Source: Gambelia wislizenii
Lineage: Eukaryota; Chordata; Lepidosauria; Squamata; Crotaphytidae
Assembly: GCA_030847615.1 (NCBI GenBank)
Contig: JAUMIR010000005.1
Location: forward strand, 166,312,596 to 166,376,595
Length of the DNA: 64,000 nucleotides
Direction of reading: 5' to 3'
Below are positions 32,613 through 43,014 of the stretch, piece after piece (the first letter of the stretch is position 1; every line of letters starts with the position of its first letter). The translations under genes and the position numbers were made by a program. The notes beneath the pieces are model-generated. The model had not been told where the DNA came from and did no database searches. It worked only from the letters and a program-made list of their open reading frames with translations.

Positions 32613-35600
32613 AGGGTCTGGAACTAAACTCCATTCAAGCCTGAACATTTACAGCTATTCTGTGACAAATATAGAAGAAACTTTTTTCCTTTTCTTAAAA
32701 AAATAGCAAATAAAACTATTTTGTAGTCATTTCTTATTGCAAAACTAAACATGCCCAGGCATCTGAGGACTTTGAAGCACAGAGCTTTCTAGTGGGTAAT
32801 GAAGAGGATTTTAACAGGCTCCCTCTGGAAGAAAAAACAAACAGGTGTCATTAGCTGATATGAAACAATGACAGCACTGGACATTTTTAACAGGCAGCTG
32901 GCAGTCCATTCTGGCCAGGCTAAATAACAGAATGTGAAGTCTCTCAGTGAAGATAATTCAAGGCTCAACCAGTATGAATTCTTTTCAATGAAATCCAAAA
33001 ACTTGCACTCTGTCCCTAGTGGGGGAAAAGAGTATTGTGCTACTGGTGCCCATATTGGCAAGGTTTATTATACATTGGCAAAGTGCCTTTTTCTTTATAT
33101 TATAATGTTGTGGGTTAATTTAAAAAGAGAAGTTTGAAAATATAAATTTATCTTAAGGCAGCTGAAGGATTGCAAGAGAAAGCTGATTTGAAGAATCAAG
33201 GTTTGTTTGATGACTGAGCTTCCCCTGGAATAACAGAGAGCCAAGTTAAAATACCATCAGATCTATCAAGGTAGTTGAGGTTGGGAAAAGCAAATATATG
33301 AGCAAACACAAGAAAAGCACAGGAGAGCAGATATATGGACTTGATTATGCAGGTCCCTCATGTTTATTCTAGATGTCGAAAACTGACCCATAGCATTACT
33401 ATGCACCAATACTAGAGCACAGCTGCTGACACACAGGGTCAGTGAAAGGATTGCATGGACAGAGAGTCCAACTGGGAGACTTCAGGTTTCTTGTTCCACT
33501 TAAGTCTTCCTCAACATACAGCATTCTTGAGTTCTGGTTTATGTCCCTTTATCCTTTGTCCCTGGCTTCTGATTGTTATTTTGCCTTGGCCAGAGTTTGG
33601 GGGGGGGAACCAAATTTCTGGTCTGGGGAATTCTGGATGTTGGGGACAAAAATGACTTTGCTTTTGTTTCATTATTTGATTCTGACTTACTTGTCTGTCC
33701 TAATTACTAGCTAGCAGCCAGCTTCTAATGTGTCCCTCCATTCTGAATTTCTCTTTAGTGCCCCCTTTTGACTTTGTCTTATTCCCAGGCCACCTTAGAC
33801 TCTTGCCTAAGGGCCAACAATAACACCTGTCCCATTTCATGATATTTCCCCAGATTTTCTCACTTAAATTTCTTCTCAAATTTTGGAGATCCAAATTACC
33901 TAGTTTTGTTTCTGAACTAGAAACAGTACATCAGGAAGCCAGTATTGGTCCATTGGGCATTTCTGATGGGGGAGGAGAAACATATATGTGGGGCAGGCTT
34001 AGGGGCTATCTTGTGGAGCAACAGCATTTGACTATCCAGCTCATTACCAATAGGTATGGGCCTTGGGCTCCATGCAGGGAGCCAAATGACAGGGTCAGTT
34101 AGTTTCTGAAGATGGTTCCTTAGAATGTACACCTGAAGAATGCTCCTTCTCTGACCCACTCTGGAGTCATTAATAAGTGACTTCCTCTGTGCTTTCATAA
34201 TTGCTAACTTCTTAATTGAAAACAATATATTCAGAAGTCATTATTGCTCAGGGGGAATTAAAAAAAGAACCTGAATTTTGTATAAAGCACTGTATATGAG
34301 GGTGGAGTGGGATAGAATGGAGTGAAAGTGATTGGTTGTATGAGAGACAGGAGGGTGGAGAAGCTGCAGAGGAAGGCAATTAGATTATCTGGTGGGCAGC
34401 TGGAAAAGATAAGGGAAAGGTAGCAAGTGGCTTTGGAAATATAGGAGCTGCAGGGATATGTGCAATAAAAATATCACTTATGCATGCTATTGTTATACTA
34501 CGCTGCCTTCATGTTTCTCATTCATAAAAATGTTTCAGTCCTGTTATTTGAAAAAAGAGGAAGGGGGGAGTAGTAGTAGTAGTAGTAGCAGCAGCAGATG
34601 TCCAAGAATGTGAGACCATTGCCACTGCTTTCAGTTTCTTCAATATGTTCATGTCTTTTTATTCACTCTACATCACTCTGGTGTGAGTGAACCCCCTACA
34701 ATTTAGAAGACTGTGCAGTGAGATGTCCAGCTGGCTGATACCTCTTCCACAGAGCTCCATGGAAACAAGACTGGTAGCAATGACAGGCACAGATTTGGAG
34801 AAAAGTGCCGACCTGTGCCTTTCCCCCTTTCTGTTCCCAGTCACCTGTCCACCTACCCTGTAGCTAACCAGCTGGCCACCCACCCAAGCAACCCTTCCCC
34901 CATAAAGAAAAGAGGAAACAGTGAGAATGGAGAAAGTGCAGTAATGTCCATAGCAGTGGAGTATTTCTTGTATACAAGAAATGCCTCTAAGCTAGGGGTT
35001 TCTTCTGGGCATCACCTGTTCCAAATGTGTTTTGTGGCCTTCATGTACCCTAATGCCCTCCCAAATATTTTGATTGGGGGGAAAATGCTCACCTCATAAA
35101 AAGTGCCTGTATGTGATAAAACAGCACATCAATGACCTAGTCATACAAACATTTCCTTATAATATACCACAGCTTTTGCTGTTGCTTTAATCTAAGGGAG
35201 TATTCATAATACTGAAACATCTTCTAAGTTGGAACAGTGCAAAATCAGTAGTAAGTTGCAGGCTTTCACAACTCACTCTGAGTCATGTACAGAATGATAA
35301 TTCCATTTGCTGCAGTCTGTAGATCTCAAACATTTGGGTATATTTTTTCACTACTTTTCAAAATATTTGTTTGGAAAGCAGAAGTACAGAGCTCAAATTG
35401 ATAGCTAGATGAAGCAGGGAACTGGGTTATGTTCCGCAGCACTATTCTCCACAGACTTGTTGTATACTTACGAATCTGGCTGGGAGTTAATAGAGCTAAG
35501 AGCAGTATTAATTCCCTGTGGGTCTTTTCTTCAGTTTCTGTTGCAGAGCCACATAAAACTCTGGCCATTAGCAACAGGGCTTTACAATGTGGAACAAAGA

Positions 35601-35917
35601 GGCTCTCTTTTCTCAGGTTCCTCATCACAACCATGGAACCATGCATTAGCACAACCTAATGTCAGACAGCTTTTAGAACAAGCTCTGAGGCATCAACCAA
35701 CCCCCTACTGGGATAAAACTTTGCCATCATAAGGGGGGGAAAGTGCTTTATGTTCTAGGAAAACAAACATATTTTAAGGGCAATGAACTTTGGAAAACAG
35801 AAAAGAGCAATGCACTGAATATTTAAGCAATCAATGTGACTGAATGAGAATTCTGATGTAGCTCATTCTCTGAAACAGATCTGGGCCTAGCTAAGGCTGA
35901 GATGGCTTGGTATCTCC
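32613..35917. other. Mostly unassigned sequence, no gene seen
   Basis: It contains a G9 run (33600-33608) and a mixed TAG/CAG triplet repeat (34570-34598). 33440-33720 shares CTTGTTCCACTTAAG-type text with 20170-20200 and may be an LTR remnant. ORFs of 87-108 codons (33839-34225, 35326-35732) overlap on opposite strands and have no recognisable domain. Confidence 0.45.
34570..34598. repeat. (TAG)n(CAG)n triplet repeat
   Basis: Six AGT/TAG units pass into three GCA units without interruption, a typical compound microsatellite made by point mutation within the repeat. Confidence 0.85.
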
Positions 35918-36246
35918 GGAGATTTTCAGACGCAGTTTTCGGGTCTACATATTCCAAAACAGCTCCATTGCTGCTGCGCGGCAGGGGAGCAGTTTTGGAC
36001 AACGCCGTTCCTCTGCCGAACTCCTCCGTGTCACTTCCGTGACAGAATGGAGGAAGCCGTGTGATATTTCACTCATGATTGTTGCCCATGAGTGAAATAT
36101 GATGCGGCTTCCTGCATTCTGTCACAGAAGTGACACGGAGAGTTTCGGCAGAGGAACAGCGTTGTCCAAAACTGGTCCCCTGCCGTGCGGCAGCAATGGA
36201 GCTGTTTTGGAATATGTAGACCCAAAAATCGTGTCTGAAAATCTCC
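35918..36246. repeat. 329-bp near-perfect palindrome (foldback element)
   Basis: The arms of about 155-160 bp start GGAGATTTTCAGAC.C at both ends and meet at a centre of roughly 9 unpaired bases (ACTCATG ATTGTTGCC CATGAGT near 36071-36094). Arm identity is about 90 percent by eye, and many differences are C/T or G/A at CpG sites. It codes for nothing; ORFs at 35907-36327 are mirror images of each other. It looks like a palindromic MITE, perhaps hAT-related. Confidence 0.9.
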
Positions 36247-36984
36247 ATCTATCTCTTTGAAAAATGATGGGCTATAAATGTAACAAATAAACAGAAGTCT
36301 CTGAAGCATCACCAGTCTAATTTTCATACCTGTGCAAAATACAGTACCACAGGTTTAATTAAAAAAAAAAAAGAGACAAATAGACACAGCCATAAACATA
36401 CCCCCCAACTGTGCCAGTTTGGCAGGGAAAGTCTCCAATTAATCCTCTATTGTCCCTTTTTTTCAGCTACTTTTAATACGGCCCGGTTTCTCTCTCTTCC
36501 ACCCACTTTCCCCCTTTTGTCTTCAGCTTACTTCAATTGCTACAAACTAAGTTCAAAGTGCAAAATAAGTTTGCACACAATTAACTTAGCATGGGGGAGA
36601 GGAGGGGATGAGAACGTACAATTCCCAGTAGGCTCAGGAAAATGTAAACTGCTGCAGTCTGTTCTAGCTGGTGTGTTCTTCCTCATTATTAATTTTTGCC
36701 ACCTTCACCACACTCTGACATTTGGCCAGACTGCTCCCATTTTTCATTATTAAAACATCAGACAGAGCGTAAGGACAAATAGGTTACAATTCTAGATTGA
36801 CTTCGTAATGTCTTCATACTCCTTTACTTTGTGGGAGGTTGCATTGTTCATATTGCTTTTTTTATTATTACAGAGGACCCTGAACACAGTGTGGTTTTGT
36901 CCAGAGCTTGGACCTAACAAGTTACAAGTAATGCAGTTACCTGTGATGAGTCACCATCCTTTTGTGTAATGATGTTGTAATCAA

Positions 36985-37206
36985 GAGTGCATCTATACTG
37001 TAGAAATAATGCAGTTTGACACCACTTTAACTGTTGTGCATCCATCCTACAGAATCCTGGAATTTGTAGTTTTGTAAGGTACCAGCACTCTTTGGCAGAG
37101 AAGGCTAAAGGCCTTGTAAAACTATAAATCCCAGGATTCCATAGGCTGAAGCTACAAGACTTACAGTGGTGTCAAACTGCATTATTCCTACAGTGTAGAT
37201 GCACCC
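36985..37206. mobile_element. hAT-like palindromic MITE (GTGCATCTACACTGT ends)
   Basis: The left end GAGTGCATCTATACTGTAGA, AATAATGCAGTTTGACACCA is mirrored by GTGGTGTCAAACTGCATTAT and CTACAGTGTAGATGCACCC on the right. Internal GGAATTTGTAGTTTTGTAAG and CCTTGTAAAACTATAAATCC also pair. The interior GCACTCTTTGGCAGAGAAGG is unpaired. Closely similar elements are, to my knowledge, abundant in iguanian lizard genomes, which is part of the basis for the organism call. Confidence 0.8.
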
Positions 37207-38484
37207 AAAGTCACCTTTCAGATTTAAAGCCATAACTGGGGGTGAAGTTCTTCTATTGGCACATGGAGTAACTTCATTAGTTACTTTTAAATGTCATTTA
37301 AAGTATTTTAGAGAATTTTGACAGGAAATTTCTCAAATTTTATGCTATTCAATTCAGTTCAATGATAAATGAAAATGAATGATCAATACAACAAGCAAGA
37401 CACGTTGCATTTTAATATTGTCGCAAGTAAAGAGAACAAAGTACTTTTTAAGACAATTATGATGAATAATGGAAAGTAACTTTCCAACCTTTGTTATTAT
37501 CGTTTAGAATGTAATTGGACATTTCCAAACAAATCCAGTCCCGCTCTCATAATTTTCCTTTTACTTGAATAGCTCCATAATAGATAATGGTATTGATTAT
37601 TGTTAGAAACTGACAAATATGCGGACTTCAAGCAGCAAATGAAAACATCTTTATTTATTAAAAATATTTTATTAGAAACTTTTCAATGTTCAACATGCTT
37701 TAGAAGGCATTCTCAGTACTCCTCCCAGTTCATCTGTGAAGTAGAAAGTGATCTGATATGAGGACAGCACAGGCAAGAAAAATGACTTGTCAAAACATTG
37801 CTTCTGGATTCTGTCGTCAAGGACAGATTTTTTAAAAAAAAGAAATATGGCTTCTGGCCTCATATCTAGAACTCTGAAAAGATTATGAATGTATTCTGCA
37901 TTCCTTAAATGTATGAAAACTGTTTTTTTTAGTTTAATACAAATACCAAAACTGAGTTGAAAGCAAAACTGGACAGAAAAATTTGCTTAAAATAGACTTC
38001 ATTGTCCTTTGCTCTAAAAAGAAAAATTCTTAACATTGCTATTTTACTCTCTAAAGGGGGAAAAAAACCAGTAATAATTAATCATTTTCACTTAGAATTA
38101 ATGGCTGCTTGTCTTGCTGCAATGCAATATTATGCATATTTTTATTAGAATATGGATAAGATACCCAAGATGGAATGAAATTGTTTGTCTTTAATAAGAA
38201 AGTTATCTATCATCTCCTCACATTACCAGAAAGGCATTACAGTGTGAGCAGTGTTTTATTGCTTTCCTGTAATACGTTTCAAACATCTAAGAGAAATCAA
38301 ATATAATTCAAAGCCCAGTCAAACTGTGTTTTCCCCTGTTCTTTTACAATTACCATTTCATTAGGGATCAGATTAAATCTGTATGTGTATATTTGAAATC
38401 TGGAACAATTTATTCTTAAGTCAAGAGCATATGGTGTCATGTCAAGTATCAGTAAACAAAATTCAGGAGACTCTAGTCAGATCA
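37207..38484. other. Repeat-poor AT-rich sequence
   Basis: More than 1.2 kb without a recognisable mobile element or ORF. It has many TAATTA/ATTA-type sites. It is a candidate for single-copy, possibly conserved non-coding DNA; that needs alignment with other squamates and birds. Confidence 0.35.
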
Positions 38485-38565
38485 GAAGGTTCCTTCCTTC
38501 CTTCCTTATATCCCAACTCTCTCCCAGTACTGGACTCAAGGTAGCTTACAGTGTAATCAGAAAAC
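38485..38565 (-). mobile_element. SINE/LINE tail fragment with (TTCC)n
   Basis: A (TTCC)4 run is followed by TTATATCCCAACTCTCTCCC and ACTCAAGGTAGCTTACAGTG, the reversed GTAAGCTACCTTGAGT...GGGATATAA tail pattern common to this window. Confidence 0.5.
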
Positions 38566-39144
38566 TTGTAGATGAATTCTAGAACAATCATCTGATGCAC
38601 AGATACCAAGTGGAGATTGTCCTGAGAGGTGGGGGAGGAACAAAGCCGTATGGATTAGTCACATTCACCCAATGGGTTTCTGTTCCCTGCAATATCTAAA
38701 ATGTAAAAAAAAAAATTAAAAAAAAATTGAAGACCATGTGAGGATTTAGTTAAGATATGGAAATCTGCGAAGGAACCTTTATGTTTGCATCCCCATAGCC
38801 ACATGGCTGAACGGTGCTGCGGGGGAGGGGGCTGTTTGATGGCATCCCCAAAGAGAGGCCAAGATGCATTGTGCTTGGTGCTTTTTGCACCAAGCATAAC
38901 CCATGAAGAGGACAGAGACAGAGGTTTTATCAGCTTCAGCTGCCCCTTGCATGTCTCTTTCCATTGATCTTGAGACCCACCCACGCACCCACACTCTGGA
39001 CAGTGTGAGTCTATCTGGGGCTGGGTAGTAATTTCCCCCACCCTCATTGTTAGGCTTTTTTTCACCTACCCAACACTGTATCTGTGCAACTGAGTTGATT
39101 GGTTCTGGTTGGGTCATTAAATAGGCTGTCACTTAACAGGTAAT
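38566..39144. other. Unassigned; possible MITE
   Basis: Overlapping minus-strand ORFs of 136 and 117 codons (38655-39132) share the same DNA in different frames and have no domain, so neither is likely real. 38770-39030 includes a G-rich GGGGGAGGGGG run and a small hairpin (CTTGGTGCTTTTTGCACCAAG, 38875-38895). Confidence 0.35.
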
Positions 39145-39198
39145 GGGGGAGCATTCTATAGTTTGATGTACACCTTGGCGGGCCTGATGGCTTGAGAG

Positions 39199-39492
39199 GT
39201 GTGCTGTCTCCCAGGGGCAAAAATCCAAGATGTAACAGAGAGGCTAACAAGACTCATCAAGCCCACTGACCATTATCACTTGTGTTTGGTCCATGTGGGA
39301 ACCAATGACACTGTAAGGCGCAGCCTCCAGAAGATCACAAGGGATTATGAGGCTTTGGGTAGGAAGCTGAAGGACTTGGATGCACAGGTAGTTATTTCAT
39401 CTGTCCTTCCAGTGGAACAGCATGGCCCAGGAAAGGAGAGAAGAATAGTGGAGGTGAACAACTGGCTATGGAGATGTTGCCACCAGAAATGA
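39199..39492 (+). pseudogene. CR1 ORF1, SGNH/GDSL-like esterase domain remnant
   Basis: LVHVGTNDT (39286-39312) is the GxND block of SGNH-fold lipases/esterases, a domain known in ORF1 of CR1-type LINEs. The surrounding PGAKIQDVTERL, ITRDYEALGRKLKDL, VVISSVLPV and NNWLW follow the usual order of that domain. The N-terminal part with the nucleophile block and the C-terminal catalytic block are missing or past a stop, so it is inactive. Confidence 0.8.
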
Positions 39493-39927
39493 TTTGGCTT
39501 CCTGGAGCATGAGGTATAGTTTCAGTGAGGTGGACTTCACAGCAGTTAGCAGGAGTTTGTTTCCTAAAAGTCTGAAAGATCTGATCAGGAGGGCTTTAAA
39601 CTGAGTTGTATGTAGGGGTGAGTATTTTGAGGGCAGGAGTTCATCAAGTGCTGGAGATAATAGACCATATGTTATACAGACAACATGGCAAATAGTACAA
39701 GAACCGAACAGTAGGAGGGGAAAAAAAACTTTAAAAGGCAAATGGGGGAATGGCCCATGGTCTTAGATGTCTCTGTACTAATGCACAGAGCATGGGAAAT
39801 AAACAAGATGAACTTGAACTCTTAGCACATCAAAAGCAATATGATGGCATCGCTGAAACCTGGTGGGATGAGTCTCATGATTGGAATGTAGTAATAGAGG
39901 GGTATAACCTATTTCAGAGAAACTAGC

Positions 39928-40539
39928 TGGACCCAGTGTACTATACGCTGTTAAGAAACTCCAAAACACACCGGGTAGACCTCACGACAACCCTATAAGG
40001 TAGGCTGGTGGATTTGAATTCCTCCTTCCCCTTCTCAGCATTCCACACTTTTCTCAGAATTGCGGAGAGTGACTAGCTCTGTTGCCCTGCTGCCTCCACT
40101 ACCTGGGTCCCATCACAGCAGCAGCAGTGGGGTCCCACTGGCAGTTGACTGCCTGGGTCCCATCATAGCAGGAATAGAAATGATATTACTGTGTAGACTT
40201 AGTTTTGTATAGTTGTCTTGCCATCTACGACTCCAGTTTTCCTGGTATTGTTCCTATTACAAAATAACAACTGTACAACTTTTTATTTGTTAAATCAATA
40301 AAACTTTACTAAAAAAAAACGTAAGTGGGAATTGTGCAGCCCTGAGACATTGGTCAACTGGAAAGGTCTGCAGTCTTAGCAGCTATAGCCAACAATGTAG
40401 CACATTGTTTGGTCACTCCCAGTATGACATTGGAATATATAGATTTGCATATGGGTGGTGACTGGTTGAGGGGGCAGTTGGGTCTTTTTCCTAGGTGGCC
40501 AATCAGCACACTGGGAAAGGCAACATACCCAAGAGAATT

Positions 40540-40576
<37 letters not shown>

Positions 40577-40588
40577 CAGACAGACACA
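39928..40588. mobile_element. Insertion 1 inside CR1, with (GATA)n
   Basis: About 660 bp interrupt the endonuclease coding. A sub-block ends in AATCAATAAAACTTTACT then nine A (about 40297-40319), a polyadenylation signal and tail that suggest a retroposed sequence. A second sub-block follows (40320-40540), and a (GATA)n run (40541-40575) leads back into CR1. AGAGAA occurs on both sides (39916-39921 and 40533-40538). The source of the insert is not recognised. Confidence 0.5.
40541..40587. repeat. (GATA)n microsatellite with GACA end
   Basis: About nine GATA units followed by three GACA units at the right edge of the insertion within CR1. A second GATA/TATC repeat is at 57709-57746. Confidence 0.95.
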
Positions 40589-41071
40589 AAAAGGAAGGAA
40601 GGTGGAATAGCATTATATGTTAAGGATGTGTAAACCACTGGGGAGATCCATGTCTTAATACCTGGGAACCAGGTTGGGAGCATCTGGGTAAAAATTAAGG
40701 GGGAGAGAAATAATAAGGATTTCATTTTGGGGGTCTACTACAGACCTCCAAGCTAAATTGAGGACTTTGATTATGCCTTCCTTGAACAGATGACTGCACA
40801 TTCAGAAAGGAGAGATATAGTATTAATGGGGGATTTCAATTTATCCTGATATTCCTTGGAAATCCAACTCTGCCAAAAATGTAAAGTCCAACAAATTCCT
40901 CACGTGCCTTGCAGACAATTTCATTGTCCAGAAGATGGAAGAGGCAACAAGGAGATCAGCTATTTTAGATCTGATCCTAACCAACAGAGATGACTGGGTA
41001 ATGGGTGGAAGTGACAGGATCCTTAGTGGGGGAGTGACCATGTTCTCCTGGAGTTTGTTATACAGAGTAAA

Positions 41072-41491
41072 GTGGAAGACAAGCATTGTCAGACATGTAT
41101 TCTAGACTTTAAGAAAGCTGATTTCAGAAACCTCCAGGAATTTCTGGGGGCGCTCCCATGGTCAGGAATACTAAAAGAGATAGAAGTTCATGATAAATGG
41201 GAGTTTCTGAAAAGGGAGATATTGAAGGTACAATTACAAATGGTTCCATTGAGGAAGAAAAGGGGGAGGTGTCTAGAGAAACCAGTATGGATGTCTAAAG
41301 AACTTTCAACTGAGCTAAGACTTAAAAGGGGCATGTACAAGAAATGGAAAAAAGGGAGAAATTACCAAAGAAGAATTCAAACAAATGGCCATCTCATTAC
41401 GGGGAAAGTCAGAAAAGCTAAAGCACAGATGAAACTGAGGCTGCTAGAGAGGTTAAAAATAATAAAAAGGGCTTTTTTGTTATGTCCATAG
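41072..41491 (+). pseudogene. CR1 ORF2 linker between endonuclease and RT
   Basis: A 139-codon open stretch. It has FRNLQEFLGALPW, KWEFLKREILKVQLQMVPLR, KPVWMSKELSTEL, KRGMYKKWKKG and KAKAQMKLRL, which follow the order of the CR1 region just before the RT domain. It ends shortly before insertion 2, where the expected KRAFFKYI-type motif has become frameshifted. Confidence 0.8.
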
Positions 41492-41578
41492 CAAAAGGAG
41501 AAACAAGGAAATGGTAGGGCCACTGCATGGAGAAGATGGCAAAATGTTACAGGAAACAGAGAAAAGGCAGAACTACTC

Positions 41579-41770
41579 ATAATAATATAATAATAATAAA
41601 ATTTTATTTATATCCCGCCCCTCTGCAACGCAATCGGGGCGGCTTACAATATAAAAACCCCATACTCACAATACCCTAGCCCACCCACCCCTTAAAATAA
41701 TATTAAATTACAAAGGATTAAAAACATGCATTAATTAAAATATATATAAATTAGAAGAAAAAAAATTTAA
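41579..41770 (-). mobile_element. Insertion 2 inside CR1: SINE/LINE tail with (AAT)n
   Basis: ATAATAATAATAAAATTTTA then TTTATATCCCGCCCCTCTGC and GGGGCGGCTTACAATATAAA is the best preserved example of this tail in the window. It interrupts CR1 coding: ELL...before 41579 and the expected FASVF-like segment after 41770. CGATTGGGGCGG-type CpGs remain, so it is younger than the other tails. Confidence 0.65.
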
Positions 41771-41849
41771 CTCACTACTTTGCCTCGGTCTTCTACAAAA
41801 AGGAGAACAACAATCAACCTGAGGAAAATGGAGCAGATGATACAATGGG

Positions 41850-42500
41850 GAAAATATAGTACAGAATAGGCAAAGAGGTAGTTCAGGAATTCCTGGCCAG
41901 TATAAATGAATTCAAGTCTCCAGGGCTAGATGAACTACATCCAAGGGTATTAAAAGAACTGGCAGAAGTACTCTCAGTACAACTGTCGATAATTTTTGAG
42001 AATTCCTGGAGAACAGGAGAGGTCCCAGCAGACTGGAAGAGGGCAAATGTTGTTCCCATCTTTAAAAAGGGTGGGGGGGAGAAGACCCAAATAATTACCA
42101 CCCAGTCAGCCTGACATCAATACTAGGAAAGATTCTAGAGCAGATCATTAAACAGTCTGTACGACTTAGAAAGGGATGTCATGATCACTAAAATCAGCAT
42201 GGGTTTCTCAAAAACAAGTCATGCCAGACTAATCTTATCTCTTTTTTTATAGAGTTACAAACTTGATAGATAAAGGGAATGCTATGGATATAGTGTATCT
42301 TGACTTCAGTAAGGCCTTTGACAAGGTCCCCCATTATATTCGTGCAAAGAAGCTAGTAAAATGTGGGGTAGACAATGCGACTGTTAGGTGGATTTGTAAT
42401 TGGTTGACTAAACAAACCCAACAGGTATTTTACCAATGGTTCCTCTTCATCCTAGAGAGAAGGGACCAGTGGGGTTCTGTTCTGGGCCTGAGGCTGGTGT
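41850..42500 (+). pseudogene. CR1 ORF2 reverse transcriptase N-terminal half
   Basis: The RT is read in pieces: EFKSPGLDELHPRVLKELAE (41905-41965), WRTGEVPADWKRANVVPIFKK (42010-42068), YHPVSLTS (42098-42120), then the 42263-42529 ORF with VYLDFSKAFDKVPH (42293-42334) and later SGVPQGSVLG-like residues in a shifted frame (42465-42490). It stops before the FADD box, so the polymerase active site is absent. Confidence 0.85.
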
Positions 42501-43014
42501 TTTCACCCAAAGGCAGTCTGAGGAGGTAGTTACTATGTGTCGCCTGGCCTCATCTGGACCCACAGCTGTTACCCTTCTGCAGATTGTTTAAATAGGCTTT
42601 AGGTCAAATAAAGTGGCCCTTATTGAACCCAATTTTTGTGTCTGGTCCTGTTATTTCAGGGTTGGTCATCAATGTACTTCCCAAGGTACTTCCAGTAACT
42701 ATTCTAGTTGTGACTGATCTGTGTATTCATATGAGCAGTTCAAGGTATAGGAAAGTGCATTGCTTATACATGGGATGGCCCATATCTTACTTTCCAAAGA
42801 GCATTCCTTTATCTTAAAGGTGGCCAGGGGACAGTTCTATTACCTGAAGATGTTCATAATTAGGAAGTCTGGCTTAAAAACAAGGAATCCCAAGAAGGGA
42901 AAGCAAGGCATGAAGCTTTCTGTCAACATCAACATCAGACAGCAGAATGTACAGTCCTCTTTCCCAGCATCTATTTAAATCACAGTAATTGTTTCTAACT
43001 AAAATTTGCCAAAA
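42501..43014. other. Possible LTR fragment and unassigned DNA
   Basis: TAAATAGGCTTTAGGTCAAATAAAGTGGCC then TTGAACCCAATTTTTGTGTC and GGTCCTGTTATTTCAGG (42590-42660) looks like the R-U5 end of an LTR (AATAAA, then a T-rich stretch). No partner LTR or target duplication was found. Confidence 0.3.

Larger units (their letters stand above)
39765..40760 (+). pseudogene. CR1 ORF2 endonuclease (APE-type) remnant, split by an insertion
   Basis: The first part reads SLYxNAQSMGNKQDELE, then IAETWWDES and VIEGYNLFQ (39768-39927): the N-terminal strand, catalytic glutamate region and following loop of the APE endonuclease. After the insertion it resumes with GGIALYVKDV (40612-40640), SIWVKIKG and GVYYRPPS (40678-40755). 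Further remnants (DFN, TNRDD-like) run to about 41000. Frames shift between pieces. Confidence 0.8.
39145..42500 (+). mobile_element. CR1 LINE, long but decayed, with two nested insertions
   Basis: In order on the plus strand: ORF1 SGNH-like domain (39199-39492), endonuclease start (39765-39927), insertion 1 (39928-40588), endonuclease remainder (40589-41050), linker to RT (41072-41460), insertion 2 (41579-41770), then RT up to about 42500, where it ends without the CR1 3' repeat. Stops and frameshifts occur throughout. It is the only CR1 here to keep ORF1. Confidence 0.9.

Noticed and set aside
35326..35732. ORFs of 107-108 codons on opposite strands
   Set aside because: They are mutual shadows, have no domain, and no splice sites or promoter context could be argued.
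38655..39132. Two overlapping minus-strand ORFs of 136 and 117 codons
   Set aside because: They occupy the same DNA in different frames and show no recognisable motif.
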